Shown here piece after piece: positions 40,629 through 49,768 of a stretch of 64,000 nucleotides of DNA (its first letter is position 1; the number at the start of each line of letters is the position of its first letter). Both the position numbers and the translations under genes were made by a program. Location of the stretch: positions 1-64,000 of IMG/VR virus record IMGVR_UViG_3300037852_000046. One strand, given 5' to 3'. This DNA is from a virus. The notes under the pieces were generated by a model that was not told the DNA's origin, did not search any database, and saw only the letters and a list, made by a program, of their open reading frames with translations.

Positions 40629-42790
40629 AAAAGAAAGAAGAATTTGAGGACCAGCCGGTTATTGAGACCGTGGGTTCGCGCGTCATCGACGCGGAACGCC
40701 TTGATGAAAAGCTGGAAAATTTCGCGGAAGACCTCGGCTCAGACGCGATGATCGAAGCGGCCAAGTTGTACCCGAAAATTCAGAAGAGCTACGAGAACAA
40801 GCAACAGCAGTCCGACCGCGTGGAAGAATGCTGGAACATCTTTAATGCAATTCCCGATGAGAATCAGCAGTATACCGGAAATTCGCAATGTTATGTTCCA
40901 ATAGTCAGAGATTGCATCAATGCACGTTGTAAACGCACTCTCGCTACTCTCTTTCCCGCCAATTACAAGCACGTAGACGCCATTGGACCTTCCAGCGTTA
41001 CGCCGTTTCCTACACTCGCCCTGCTCGAACACTACATCCGAAAGACGAATCTGAAGGATATCGTTCGCGCGGATCTGCTTTCGGGCGATGTAACCGGCCA
41101 GTGGCTGCTTTACGTGGACTGGATGCGTACGACACGGCGAATCACTGAGCTTGTAAAGAAGCCACCGATTGTCGAGACCCTGTCGGGCGAGGAAGAGGAC
41201 GTTACGATCGAAGAAGAATGGGATGTTGAAGAAAAGACGATCGTTGACGAAATGCCGGACATTACCCCGATGGCCGTTGACGATCTCGCGGTCTACCCCC
41301 CTACAGTGAACGACATCGAGAAGGCTACGGCCACGGCGATTCGTCTGCGCCTGTCGAAGGAATCCGTCGAGCAGTTCATTGAAGAAGGTGTCTTCGTCGG
41401 CTGGAACGCGAAAGAGATCATGGACAATCTGAACGAGCCGGACGGCGGCCGCCAGAAACGCGTCCCGAACAAGCGCCGCACGGCAGATGCCGGCGTGCGC
41501 ACCGAGGGCACGTACAAGTACGCGCTGATTTACGAAGTCCATACGAATCTGGAACTGGAAGAAGGCAAGGGCAAAGAGCCTTGTTTTGTCTATTACGCCG
41601 GCCCGGAAGTCATTCTCGGTATCATCCGAAACCCGTTCTGGTCGAAGAAGCGCCCCATCATTACGGCACCCGTTGAGCGGATTCAGGGAACGATTTACGG
41701 GATCTCGCGTGTCGAACCCGTGAAGTACCTCCAGTGGAACGTGAACGATTTCTTCAACATGGGGATGGATAGCGCTCAATACGCGCTTTTGCCTATCGTC
41801 ATGACCGATCCGTTAGCCAACCCCAATTACCAGAGTATGGTGATGGGGCTAGCCGCTGTGTGGCTCACGAACCCGCAAACAACACAATTCGCGCAGTTCC
41901 CGGCGATATACAAAGATTCCATCGCGCTTTGTAATGCAATCAAGGCGCAGATCAAAGAATCGATGGATGTCAATGACGCGATGCTTGGGACCCTCCCCCC
42001 AGGCAGGAAGAATCAGGCGCAGGCCGCAGCGCAGGCGCAGGAGCAACAGTCGAATATCATCGACCACGCGAAGCGTTACGAAGGTTGCATTTTGAACCCG
42101 TTGCTGGAACGCATGTTTGAGCTCGACCGTCAGTTTCGTACGAAGGAACTTACGGTCGTCACGATGGGCGAAGTCGGAGCTCGAGCAAAACAGGAAGAAA
42201 TCCCGGTTCAGGCATTCAGCGAGCGCTACTTCTTCCGCTGGTGTGGCACAGCCTATCAGACCGGAATGCAGCGCATGCAGCAGATGATTGCGTGGATGAA
42301 CGTGCTGCGCGGCATCCCCCCGCAGCAACTGGACGGCCGGCGGCTCAACGTCGGCCCGATTCTGGAGATGGGCACTGAGCAGATTTTCGGGCCGGAAGTC
42401 GGCCCGCGTATCCTGATCGATGAGCGCAATCTGTTCCACGTTGAGCCGTCAGACGAGAACCTGATGATGCACAACGGTTTGCCAGCGGAAGTGCATCCGG
42501 CGGATGACGATCAGCGGCACATCGCGGAGCATATGCGCGGTGCGACGCTGACCGGCGATCCGGTCGGCCTGTTCCGCGCGCACATCCAGCAACATCAGCA
42601 GGCCATGAACCAGAAGATGCAAAAGGCACTTGGGCCGCCGCAAGGGCAACAGGGCATACCCGGCGGCGCGGGCCCAGGCGTGGCCGGCACCCCGCGACCG
42701 GGCGCACAACCCGGCCAGCCTCGCCCGCAAGGCCCGCCCGGTATGGTGAATCCGGATCAGGTTCAGGATGCACAGATGGGGCCGCGCTAA
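40610..42790 (+). CDS. Portal protein (copy B)
   Basis: Start placed at ATG 40610 (MARKAVKKKEE), which aligns with the copy A start; the in-frame ATG 40583 would lie inside the HNH gene. It matches 1200-3374 closely, most changes falling in the first 220 residues and around 445-475. It keeps the Gln/Pro/Gly-rich tail and NPDQVQDAQMGPR-like end. Confidence 0.85.
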   Translation: MARKAVKKKEEFEDQPVIETVGSRVIDAERLDEKLENFAEDLGSDAMIEAAKLYPKIQKSYENKQQQSDRVEECWNIFNAIPDENQQYTGNSQCYVPIVRDCINARCKRTLATLFPANYKHVDAIGPSSVTPFPTLALLEHYIRKTNLKDIVRADLLSGDVTGQWLLYVDWMRTTRRITELVKKPPIVETLSGEEEDVTIEEEWDVEEKTIVDEMPDITPMAVDDLAVYPPTVNDIEKATATAIRLRLSKESVEQFIEEGVFVGWNAKEIMDNLNEPDGGRQKRVPNKRRTADAGVRTEGTYKYALIYEVHTNLELEEGKGKEPCFVYYAGPEVILGIIRNPFWSKKRPIITAPVERIQGTIYGISRVEPVKYLQWNVNDFFNMGMDSAQYALLPIVMTDPLANPNYQSMVMGLAAVWLTNPQTTQFAQFPAIYKDSIALCNAIKAQIKESMDVNDAMLGTLPPGRKNQAQAAAQAQEQQSNIIDHAKRYEGCILNPLLERMFELDRQFRTKELTVVTMGEVGARAKQEEIPVQAFSERYFFRWCGTAYQTGMQRMQQMIAWMNVLRGIPPQQLDGRRLNVGPILEMGTEQIFGPEVGPRILIDERNLFHVEPSDENLMMHNGLPAEVHPADDDQRHIAEHMRGATLTGDPVGLFRAHIQQHQQAMNQKMQKALGPPQGQQGIPGGAGPGVAGTPRPGAQPGQPRPQGPPGMVNPDQVQDAQMGPR

Positions 42791-43119
42791 TGATTGCACG
42801 TTCGACGCTATGGGGCACTATCCAGTTCGGTGATGAGTTTTACAGGCTCACCGAACTGGAGCAGTGCGCCATCGTTGCACATGAGAAGGGCCACATCCAC
42901 CACCGGCACGCATGGAAACGCCTCGCGCGTCTCGTGACTTTCAGATGGAAAGGCTTTTTCGAGATGTGCGAAGCGCAGGAACTGGAAGCGGACCGCTACG
43001 CCGTGGCGCGCGGCCATGTGCCCGGACTGATCTCTTTCCTGCTTCGCAGTAACCTGCATGTAAAATCGGCCGGATATCCGACGCACAAACAGCGCATAGA
43101 GGCTATCCATGTCCGATGA
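42790..43119 (+). CDS. Small M48-like zinc metallopeptidase (copy B)
   Basis: Same length and overlaps as 3374-3703. The zinc motif reads HEKGH, and ELEADRYA and YPTHKQRIEAIH are kept while surrounding residues vary. Retained ligands in two diverged copies argue for an active enzyme. Confidence 0.8.
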   Translation: MIARSTLWGTIQFGDEFYRLTELEQCAIVAHEKGHIHHRHAWKRLARLVTFRWKGFFEMCEAQELEADRYAVARGHVPGLISFLLRSNLHVKSAGYPTHKQRIEAIHVR

Positions 43120-44893
43120 ATTTGTCTTCAATATCCCGGTAGTCAAAGGCGAGGGTGTTGGCGTACCGGTGAGCGAGGTTCAACGCGCGATCAATTCGAT
43201 CTGCCAGCAGACAGCGGCGGATCTGAACCTGATTGCATCAGGTGGCTTCCCTCTCAACAACGTGAACATCACCGGCGGCACGATCACGGGCGTTACTGGC
43301 GCGACGCAAGGCCCGACGGACAACTCTCTACTGCTCGCGACGGATGCCTTCGTCAATCAGCAGGTCATCCGGAATACAGCGACCGTTCCCCTTTCGATCA
43401 CGGGCGGTATCTACAATCAGGAATCGCTCGGTTCAGGGCTTCAGGTAGTCGTCTTTGCCTCTGGCGGAGTGATCACAGGTATTCTGTCTATCGCCGTACC
43501 CGGCAGCGGTTATGCCGTGGGCGATATTCTGGTGCTTCCGGGCGGTAATTCGGATGCGGTGATCCGCGTCACCGTAGTTGGGGGCGGCGGTTCGGTAACC
43601 ACGACGCAGATCCTGTACGGCGGCACGGGCTATTCGACCGGCGCGCAGATCGCTGGAGCCGTTGTGCCGCCCGGAGAGCGTCAGGTTATCCTGACAGGAA
43701 CGCTTACCAGCAACGCGACGATCATTATCGCGGCAGGGAATTTCAATAACGCTTCCCGCCGACCGGCATTCGTCAACAATACGACGGGAGCCTTCACCGT
43801 CACAGTGGCGTTGAGTAATGGCGCGGGCGGTACAACAGGCTCCAGCGTCGTTCTGCCGCAAGGCACTGCCAATTCCTCCGCTGTCGTTCTGGAAACGGAC
43901 GGTGAGACGGGCGTATGGATTGCGAATACGCCTCTCGGGATTGGCGCTTTGCCCTCGACCTCGCCGACGATTACCGGCGCAACGATTACCAGCAGCACGA
44001 TCAACAGTACATCGGTCGGCGCGACGACGCCTTCAACCGGCGCTTTCACGACGTTGACCGCGTCCACGCCGGTAGGTGTCGCGAGCGGCGGCACGGGCCT
44101 TGGGGCTTTGACGGCGTTTAACGTCCTGGTCGGCAACGGTACGGGAAACGTCGCGCTGATTGCGCCTGGCGCAGCCGGAATTCCACTTACCTCGCGCGGC
44201 GCGGGCACGAATCCGGCATTCCAGGGGATCACAGTCCCCGGCGGCGGAACCGGACAGACGACGCTCACAGCGCATAGTGTCCTGCTCGGCGAAGGCACAG
44301 GTGCAGTAGCGTTCGCGACGGGCACGACAGGGCAGATGTTGATTGGCGTCACGGGGGCCGATCCGGCGTTCGGAAATAACCCGACGATCACGGGCGGAAC
44401 AATCGACAACGCGGTAATTGGCGGCACGACTCCGGCGGCGGTTACCGCTACTACGCTCGTAGCAACCGGAATGTCGCGCGTTATCGCTAGTACGACGAAC
44501 GCATTAAGTTTGACAAGTGGGGCAACGACTGTCGTTACGACCTTTACGGCAACGGTGAACGTCGGAGCAAACTTTGTGGCGTCCACGGGTGTTTATACCG
44601 CGCCGGCCACGGGGCAGTATGCGGTAAGCGCGGCGTTTCGAACGACTTCTGCCACCGTGGCGGCCAATACCCAATTCATCGTCATTTTCAACGTGAACGG
44701 CGCGGCGGTTCAGCAAGCGGGCGTAACGTATCAGTCTAACGTGGCCACTACCTGCCAGGCGACTTGCGCCACAGTTCTCAACGTGACTTCAGGCCAGACG
44801 ATAACGGTATCGATTTTCCAGAGCACAGCGGCGACGTTGACGCTAGACGGGGCCGCCGCCGCCAACTGGCTTACGATATCCAGGCTTTATTGA
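43109..44893 (+). CDS. Tail fibre / receptor-binding protein with C1q-like tip (copy B)
   Basis: A 594-residue protein sharing the first residues, the GGTG-type repeats and the NPTITGGTIDN block with 3693-5552. About residues 60-280 and the last 130 residues differ. The end (STGVYTAPATGQYAVSAAFR, then TSGQTITVSIFQS and NWLTISRLY) looks like a C1q/TNF-type jelly roll, a common trimeric binding domain. The copies therefore probably recognise different receptors. Confidence 0.8.
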   Translation: MSDEFVFNIPVVKGEGVGVPVSEVQRAINSICQQTAADLNLIASGGFPLNNVNITGGTITGVTGATQGPTDNSLLLATDAFVNQQVIRNTATVPLSITGGIYNQESLGSGLQVVVFASGGVITGILSIAVPGSGYAVGDILVLPGGNSDAVIRVTVVGGGGSVTTTQILYGGTGYSTGAQIAGAVVPPGERQVILTGTLTSNATIIIAAGNFNNASRRPAFVNNTTGAFTVTVALSNGAGGTTGSSVVLPQGTANSSAVVLETDGETGVWIANTPLGIGALPSTSPTITGATITSSTINSTSVGATTPSTGAFTTLTASTPVGVASGGTGLGALTAFNVLVGNGTGNVALIAPGAAGIPLTSRGAGTNPAFQGITVPGGGTGQTTLTAHSVLLGEGTGAVAFATGTTGQMLIGVTGADPAFGNNPTITGGTIDNAVIGGTTPAAVTATTLVATGMSRVIASTTNALSLTSGATTVVTTFTATVNVGANFVASTGVYTAPATGQYAVSAAFRTTSATVAANTQFIVIFNVNGAAVQQAGVTYQSNVATTCQATCATVLNVTSGQTITVSIFQSTAATLTLDGAAAANWLTISRLY

Positions 44894-44918
44894 CTTTTTT
44901 GTAACAATCGCATATAAC
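44890..44918 (+). promoter_or_regulatory. Promoter of the capsid unit (copy B)
   Basis: TTGACT (44890-44895), 17 bases and TATAAC (44913-44918), overlapping the fibre stop exactly as at 5549 in copy A. Confidence 0.75.
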
Positions 44919-44945
44919 CGGCGAAAGCCTATACAGGAGCTTATC

Positions 44946-45452
44946 GTGCGAAAACTCAAACTGGCCGAAGTGATCGGCGCTCTTTTCCCCGCGATCCAGG
45001 GCCAGACTCCTGTTATCGCTGACAACGGCTCCATGCCTGATCAGGTCGGCCTGATCAATGCGCTGATTTCGGTCAACCCGTGGCCGGCGACGGCATACAA
45101 CCTCGACACGCACACGGGTGCTTTTACCGCCACGCAGCAGCAGGTCATGGCGGCGGAGAATACCTTTCTCGCCCTGTCCCTCACCGGCGCGGCGGCGGTT
45201 ACTCTGCCGACTGTAGCTACGCTCCTTTCGACGATGACTCCGCAGCAAGCGGTAGTCGGGTCAACGACCAACCTTCGCATCATTAACGCCACCGGCTTTA
45301 CTGCTACCGTCACGACCAACACTGGCTGGACGTTAAATGGCACGATGACGGTCGCCACTACCGTGTGGCGCGACTTCGTGATTCAGATCACGGCCACAGG
45401 CGCGACTCCTACGGCGACCATCCAGAATGTCGGCGCTGGCGACGCAACGTAA
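44946..45452 (+). CDS. Putative capsid decoration / head protein (copy B)
   Basis: GTG start with AGGAG upstream, 168 residues, counterpart of 5605-6129. The N-terminal motif reads LFPA (13-16) rather than LFPG. The central TMTPQQAVVGSTT and GWTLNGTMTV parts are shared; other beta stretches differ. Confidence 0.7.
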   Translation: MRKLKLAEVIGALFPAIQGQTPVIADNGSMPDQVGLINALISVNPWPATAYNLDTHTGAFTATQQQVMAAENTFLALSLTGAAAVTLPTVATLLSTMTPQQAVVGSTTNLRIINATGFTATVTTNTGWTLNGTMTVATTVWRDFVIQITATGATPTATIQNVGAGDAT

Positions 45453-45461
45453 GGAACAACA

Positions 45462-46196
45462 ATGAACAAGCTGCTTAAAAAGCTGCTCAAAAAGCTGCTC
45501 GGCCTTCTATTCCCGGGGATTGACGGCGATGACGATAATGTTGATCCTCCTGACGATCCTGACACACCTGATCCCGATAGTGGCGATCCTGATCTTGATC
45601 TCGACCTTGATCTGCCTGACGATCCTCCTCCACGCACCGCCGCGCGTCACGACGATTCTGGTGAGCGCCTGGCTAGGCTGGAAGCTGAAGTCGAAAGGCG
45701 CGGCCGCCTGGCGGCAGAAGCCGCAGCACGCCAGCCCACGGTAGACAGTGAGTTCCAGCGGGAAGAAGAGCGTCTCCGCAATCCGGAAACGACGGAGCTT
45801 GAGCGCTGGCAGATCCAGTCAAACCGCACACTGCGCGAAGCGAAGGCCGAAGCGCGTCAGGCAAGACTCGAAGCGGCCGACATGATCGACCGTACGCGGT
45901 TCGAGTCGAAGAACACGACCGATCCGCGACGCGCGAAGTACGCGGACCGCGTGGAAGAAGCGATACAGCAGGAGCGGAATCAAGGGCGCAACGCGTCGCG
46001 CGAGGCGGTCTACTTCTACCTGCTCGGCAAGGATATCGCGGAAGGCAAGCTTAAAGCGAAGGCAAAACCGGCATCGAAAGCGCCGGACGTGCCGCGCGGC
46101 AGGTCTCCGGGGGTTCGGAGCGACGTACCAGGCCGGGGTCGGCCCACGACTGATCAGGACAAGCGTAGAGCGCGTCTTGAGAATCAGAATATTTAA
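45462..46196 (+). CDS. Capsid scaffolding protein (copy B)
   Basis: A 244-residue counterpart of 6139-6864. The N-terminal Leu/Lys segment has one extra KLLK unit (12-bp duplication near 45474-45497) before LFPGI. The acidic Asp/Pro tract and basic C-terminus are kept; residues 78-95 differ most. Confidence 0.8.
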   Translation: MNKLLKKLLKKLLGLLFPGIDGDDDNVDPPDDPDTPDPDSGDPDLDLDLDLPDDPPPRTAARHDDSGERLARLEAEVERRGRLAAEAAARQPTVDSEFQREEERLRNPETTELERWQIQSNRTLREAKAEARQARLEAADMIDRTRFESKNTTDPRRAKYADRVEEAIQQERNQGRNASREAVYFYLLGKDIAEGKLKAKAKPASKAPDVPRGRSPGVRSDVPGRGRPTTDQDKRRARLENQNI

Positions 46197-46211
46197 CCAC
46201 GAGAGGAAACC

Positions 46212-47633
46212 ATGTCCTACCTCAAGAAACTGGGCCTCATGTGGGCCTCGCTGTTCCCCGGCGTGACAAACCAGTCCACCAGTTTTACGGCGGACGTTGA
46301 AGCGTACATTCAGGAAGAAGTTGAACCGCTCGCGCGCCGCCAACTGGTCGCGTACCAGTTCGGAAAGCCGCTCAAGCTCGATACGAATCGAGGCACGACC
46401 TACACGGCATCGCGCTACCAGCGTTTGCCGTTGCCTTTCGCGCCGTTGCAGGAAGGCGTAGCGCCTCCCGGCGAAGCGATGGCGCTGCAACAGGTCTCCG
46501 CTACCGCGCAGCAATGGGGTGACCGCGTTATCATCACCGACGTGGCGAACCTGACCATCAAGCATCCGCTCTTCCAGCAGGCCTGCGAACTGGTCGCGCT
46601 GCAACTGCCGGAAACGCTGGAGCGCAACACGATGAATACGTTGATGGCGGCCACGCAGGTGAACTACGCCAACGGCAAAACGTCGCGCGCCAACCTGATT
46701 GCAACCGATGTCATGACGCCGCATGAGAACAATCGTATCGTAGGCACGTTCCTGACCTACGGCGTTCCTCGCTTCATGGGCGACGAGCGGGAAGACATGA
46801 TGATCGAAGCGGGCGCGTATCGCGATCCGTCGAAGTCGCCGGCCGTGATGCAGCACTACATCGGCCTGATTCATCCGCTGTCGGCGCAGGACATGCGCGA
46901 GAACACGACCGTGGCTAACGCGTGGTCGTACAGCGACATCAACCGCCTGTACAACAACGAGCTCGGCCCCTTCGGCGGTACGCGCTTCGTCGAGTCGAAC
47001 ATGATTCCCTTCTTCGTCGGCAATGCCGCGATTCAGGGAACGGCCTCGACTTCGGGTGGCACGCTCGCGACGAACGCCGGTTACCAGATCATCGTGACCG
47101 CTTCGCCGGCCCAAACTTCGGTTGAGCAGCAGATTTACCAGGTGTCGAACGCGATCAGCGTCACCGGCCCCACGGGCTCGATCAGCGTCGTACTGCCGCA
47201 GCTTGCCGGCTACGTGTTCAATATCTACATCGGCACGTCGGCCACGCCGTCGAACCTCGCCACGGCCATCGGCCTCGGCGTCCCGGTCACCGGCCCCCTC
47301 GCTGGTCAGGCAACGCAGCTTCTGCCGAACCAGACCGTGACGCTCACGGGCATTGGTGTAGCGCAAACGCCGCCGGCCGCTCCGGCAACGGGCGTTTCAG
47401 TGTTCCCGACTATCTATATCGGCAACCACTCGTACGGTCAGGTGCTGCTCGAAAATCCTGAGTTCCATTACCTGACCGGGCCGGACAAGTCGGACCCGCT
47501 GAACCAGACTCGCGTCGTATCATGGAAAGTATTTTATGGAAGTATTATCCTCAACCAGGCGTTTCTTGCCCGCGTTGAAGCCGGTTCCGCGTTCAGCACG
47601 ACGTTCTCCGCTGGTACTGTGACAACCCCGTAA
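46212..47633 (+). CDS. Major capsid protein (N4-gp56-like) (copy B)
   Basis: 473 residues; I count six differences from 6880-8301 (Phe/Tyr, Leu/Ile, Thr/Val, Val/Asn, Ala/Thr and Ala/Val), four of them near or in the beta-rich insertion. Codons have diverged widely, so protein conservation reflects selection rather than recent copying. Confidence 0.82.
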   Translation: MSYLKKLGLMWASLFPGVTNQSTSFTADVEAYIQEEVEPLARRQLVAYQFGKPLKLDTNRGTTYTASRYQRLPLPFAPLQEGVAPPGEAMALQQVSATAQQWGDRVIITDVANLTIKHPLFQQACELVALQLPETLERNTMNTLMAATQVNYANGKTSRANLIATDVMTPHENNRIVGTFLTYGVPRFMGDEREDMMIEAGAYRDPSKSPAVMQHYIGLIHPLSAQDMRENTTVANAWSYSDINRLYNNELGPFGGTRFVESNMIPFFVGNAAIQGTASTSGGTLATNAGYQIIVTASPAQTSVEQQIYQVSNAISVTGPTGSISVVLPQLAGYVFNIYIGTSATPSNLATAIGLGVPVTGPLAGQATQLLPNQTVTLTGIGVAQTPPAAPATGVSVFPTIYIGNHSYGQVLLENPEFHYLTGPDKSDPLNQTRVVSWKVFYGSIILNQAFLARVEAGSAFSTTFSAGTVTTP

Positions 47634-47645
47634 TCAGGAGCGTAA

Positions 47646-48140
47646 ATGCCCCCGCGTACCCCTAACACCCCGCCCGATGGCGGGGTTTTTGAAGACAACG
47701 ATGAACCGATTGAACAACCCGCAAAGGCTGAATCTCCGGAGGATCTGAAAGCGCGCATCAAGGCGCTTGAGGCTCAACTTGCGCGCTCTCAGGCCGGAAA
47801 GGCGATTGCGGAAGAAGAATCCGCGCGCCTCTCCGCGCAAGCCCAGTCGTCGATGTTCACCACGAATGTGACTGAACGGTTCTCCCGCAAGACGGAAGCC
47901 GGAAAGGATCTGTGGTGGTATCGTATTGATCTCGCACCGTGCGGCGGAACGGAAGTCAAGATCAACGGCGTTCCGTACTACCACGGTTCGACTTACGAGT
48001 TCGAGACGGACCTTCTGCGCTCCATCAAGGAAATCGTGGCGCGCACGTGGGACCACGAGAACAATATCCAGGGCAACAACGAAAACGTCTACAAGGTTGC
48101 GCAGGAACGCATTCTGCGCGGCGAAGGCCGTCGTCGATAA
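47646..48140 (+). CDS. Conserved head protein with coiled coil (copy B)
   Basis: Counterpart of 8314-8808, same length, with only a few substitutions. It also begins across a perfect intrinsic terminator. Confidence 0.75.
   Translation: MPPRTPNTPPDGGVFEDNDEPIEQPAKAESPEDLKARIKALEAQLARSQAGKAIAEEESARLSAQAQSSMFTTNVTERFSRKTEAGKDLWWYRIDLAPCGGTEVKINGVPYYHGSTYEFETDLLRSIKEIVARTWDHENNIQGNNENVYKVAQERILRGEGRRR
47668..47690 (+). terminator. Intrinsic terminator inside the 5' end of a gene (copy B)
   Basis: CCCCGCC-CGAT-GGCGGGG plus five T, identical to 8336-8358, within codons 8-15 of the overlapping gene. Confidence 0.8.
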
Positions 48141-48148
48141 GAGGAAAC

Positions 48149-48532
48149 ATGGAAAAGACAACTCCCGTTCTCGGTAACTTCCAGATCAACCTTCCGGGCC
48201 CGAATGGCGCTTCCATGTCGATCAGCGGCTATCTGTACGCCGATGAATCGAAAGAATCGCTCGACGAGCGCATGGACCTTTGTCGCGAGTCGCTGACTCG
48301 TCAGCAACGCGCGCTCGAAGTCCCAGTACTGGAAGAGCAGATCATCCAGCTTGAGCGCAAGCTGGAAGAGATGCGCCTGGCCTACGTCGATCTGCTCGAA
48401 AAGCAGAAGCGCAAGGCGTTGCCGAGTGCGGAAACTGCCAATCTTAAGAACTATCCGATTATCATCAAGAACATCACCGATGAAATCGAGAAAGGCAAAA
48501 AGAAGATCGAAGCCGTGAAAAAGGTCGCGTAA
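48149..48532 (+). CDS. Conserved virion-region protein with coiled coil, 127 aa (copy B)
   Basis: ATG 48149 follows GAGGAAAC. It keeps LGNFQINLPGPNGASMSIS at the start and the Lys-rich end, with many substitutions in the helical middle compared with 8818-9207. Confidence 0.7.
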   Translation: MEKTTPVLGNFQINLPGPNGASMSISGYLYADESKESLDERMDLCRESLTRQQRALEVPVLEEQIIQLERKLEEMRLAYVDLLEKQKRKALPSAETANLKNYPIIIKNITDEIEKGKKKIEAVKKVA

Positions 48533-49242
48533 TGGCTTACCTCCAGAGTCAGCAGATTGTCAATCTGGCATGCACTATCGCCAAGTGTCCGGGCTTTCTG
48601 AGTCAGGGCGGACAATTCCTGAACATGACTCTGGAGGATCTTTGGCTGCACCGTGATCTGAAAATCAATCGAAAGAACGAATCAATCACGGTACAGGCCA
48701 ATAACTTCGGCCCCTTCGTGCTTCCGCAGAATTATCAGCGCACGTACGATCTGTTCTTTCAGCAGAACAACCTCCCGTATTTTCTGAATCCGATCAGCAC
48801 TGAAGAGTACGATCAGGAGTTCAAGGACCCGTCGATTGCGAACTATCCGTACGAGTTCATGACTATCCTGTACGACGAAGTGCAGGCACTGCAACAGAAC
48901 CCGCCCTCCGCCGGTCAGTTGTTCATCTATCCGCAGTCGTCCGGCCAGATCGTGCTCACGCACCGGTACATGGTGAAGCAGCCCGACATCACGACGCCCG
49001 AGACTTCGACCATCATTCCGTGGTTTCCGGACCAGGACTACCTGATCACGGCCACGGCTTCGCGACTGATGCAGATTACGGACGATACACGACGGGAATC
49101 GTTCCTCGCTGAATGCGATAAGATGCTGCGAATCCATCTGATCATGGAAGGCGATGAACAGCAGGTTGTGAAGTCGGTAAGGCTAGACCCCAGACGTTTT
49201 CATACTAATCGGACCCTAAAACCCACCAAGGTGACCGACTGA
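48532..49242 (+). CDS. Head-tail connector / tail accessory factor-like protein (copy B)
   Basis: 236 residues, close to 9207-9911, with a two-residue net insertion near 115. TAATG coupling to the preceding gene is kept. In this copy an antisense HNH gene follows. Confidence 0.65.
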   Translation: MAYLQSQQIVNLACTIAKCPGFLSQGGQFLNMTLEDLWLHRDLKINRKNESITVQANNFGPFVLPQNYQRTYDLFFQQNNLPYFLNPISTEEYDQEFKDPSIANYPYEFMTILYDEVQALQQNPPSAGQLFIYPQSSGQIVLTHRYMVKQPDITTPETSTIIPWFPDQDYLITATASRLMQITDDTRRESFLAECDKMLRIHLIMEGDEQQVVKSVRLDPRRFHTNRTLKPTKVTD

Positions 49243-49250
49243 ATCACTGA

Positions 49251-49715
49251 TTATACGACATTTTTCCAATTCTTGCGATGCACGATATCCCAAATTCCTT
49301 GGAACGTCATACCATAGTGCTCCGCAATACTGCGTTGAGTGCTGCCTTCGGCATGCATCTTTCGGATCTGTCGTACATCATCTTCTGTCAACTTTGCCTT
49401 CCATTGGCCTTCGCCCACTGGGCAGCGATGGCGTTTCTTTTCCATCTTATCGGTCATGTTCGCTTGCGCATCGCCAAGAAAGATGTGAAAAGGATTGCAA
49501 CAAAGAGTGATATCGCATCGGTGGCAGACATATCCGCCGGCGGGGATCGGACCTTTGAACAAACGCCAGGCCGCACGATGCGACCCGTCGTAGTCTTTCG
49601 GCCCCATGTAGAATTTTCCGTATCGCCCATCGGGATACGTCGAAGCCATCCAGATCCAGCAACCCGATTCAGGAATCATTTCGATATTTCGCATGAAGCG
49701 CTGAAGAACGTCCAT
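49251..49715 (-). CDS. HNH endonuclease (HNH_3 type) on the opposite strand (copy B)
   Basis: Start at ATG 49715 with AGGAGG at ideal spacing; the frame extends upstream without support. The 154-residue protein has GCWIWMAS, HRAAWRLFKG, VCHRCDITLCCNPFHIFLG (HNH with Cys ligands) and a C-terminal helix-turn-helix (TEDDVRQIRKMHAEGSTQRS). It is inserted between connector and hub genes, where copy A has only eight bases. A TATAGT-type -10 lies at about 49740 on the - strand, so it may have its own promoter. Confidence 0.88.
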   Translation of the reverse strand: MDVLQRFMRNIEMIPESGCWIWMASTYPDGRYGKFYMGPKDYDGSHRAAWRLFKGPIPAGGYVCHRCDITLCCNPFHIFLGDAQANMTDKMEKKRHRCPVGEGQWKAKLTEDDVRQIRKMHAEGSTQRSIAEHYGMTFQGIWDIVHRKNWKNVV

Positions 49716-49768
49716 AAATCCCTCCTGATCAGTGAGTCCTACTATATCACAGATATGGAGTGCGCGTA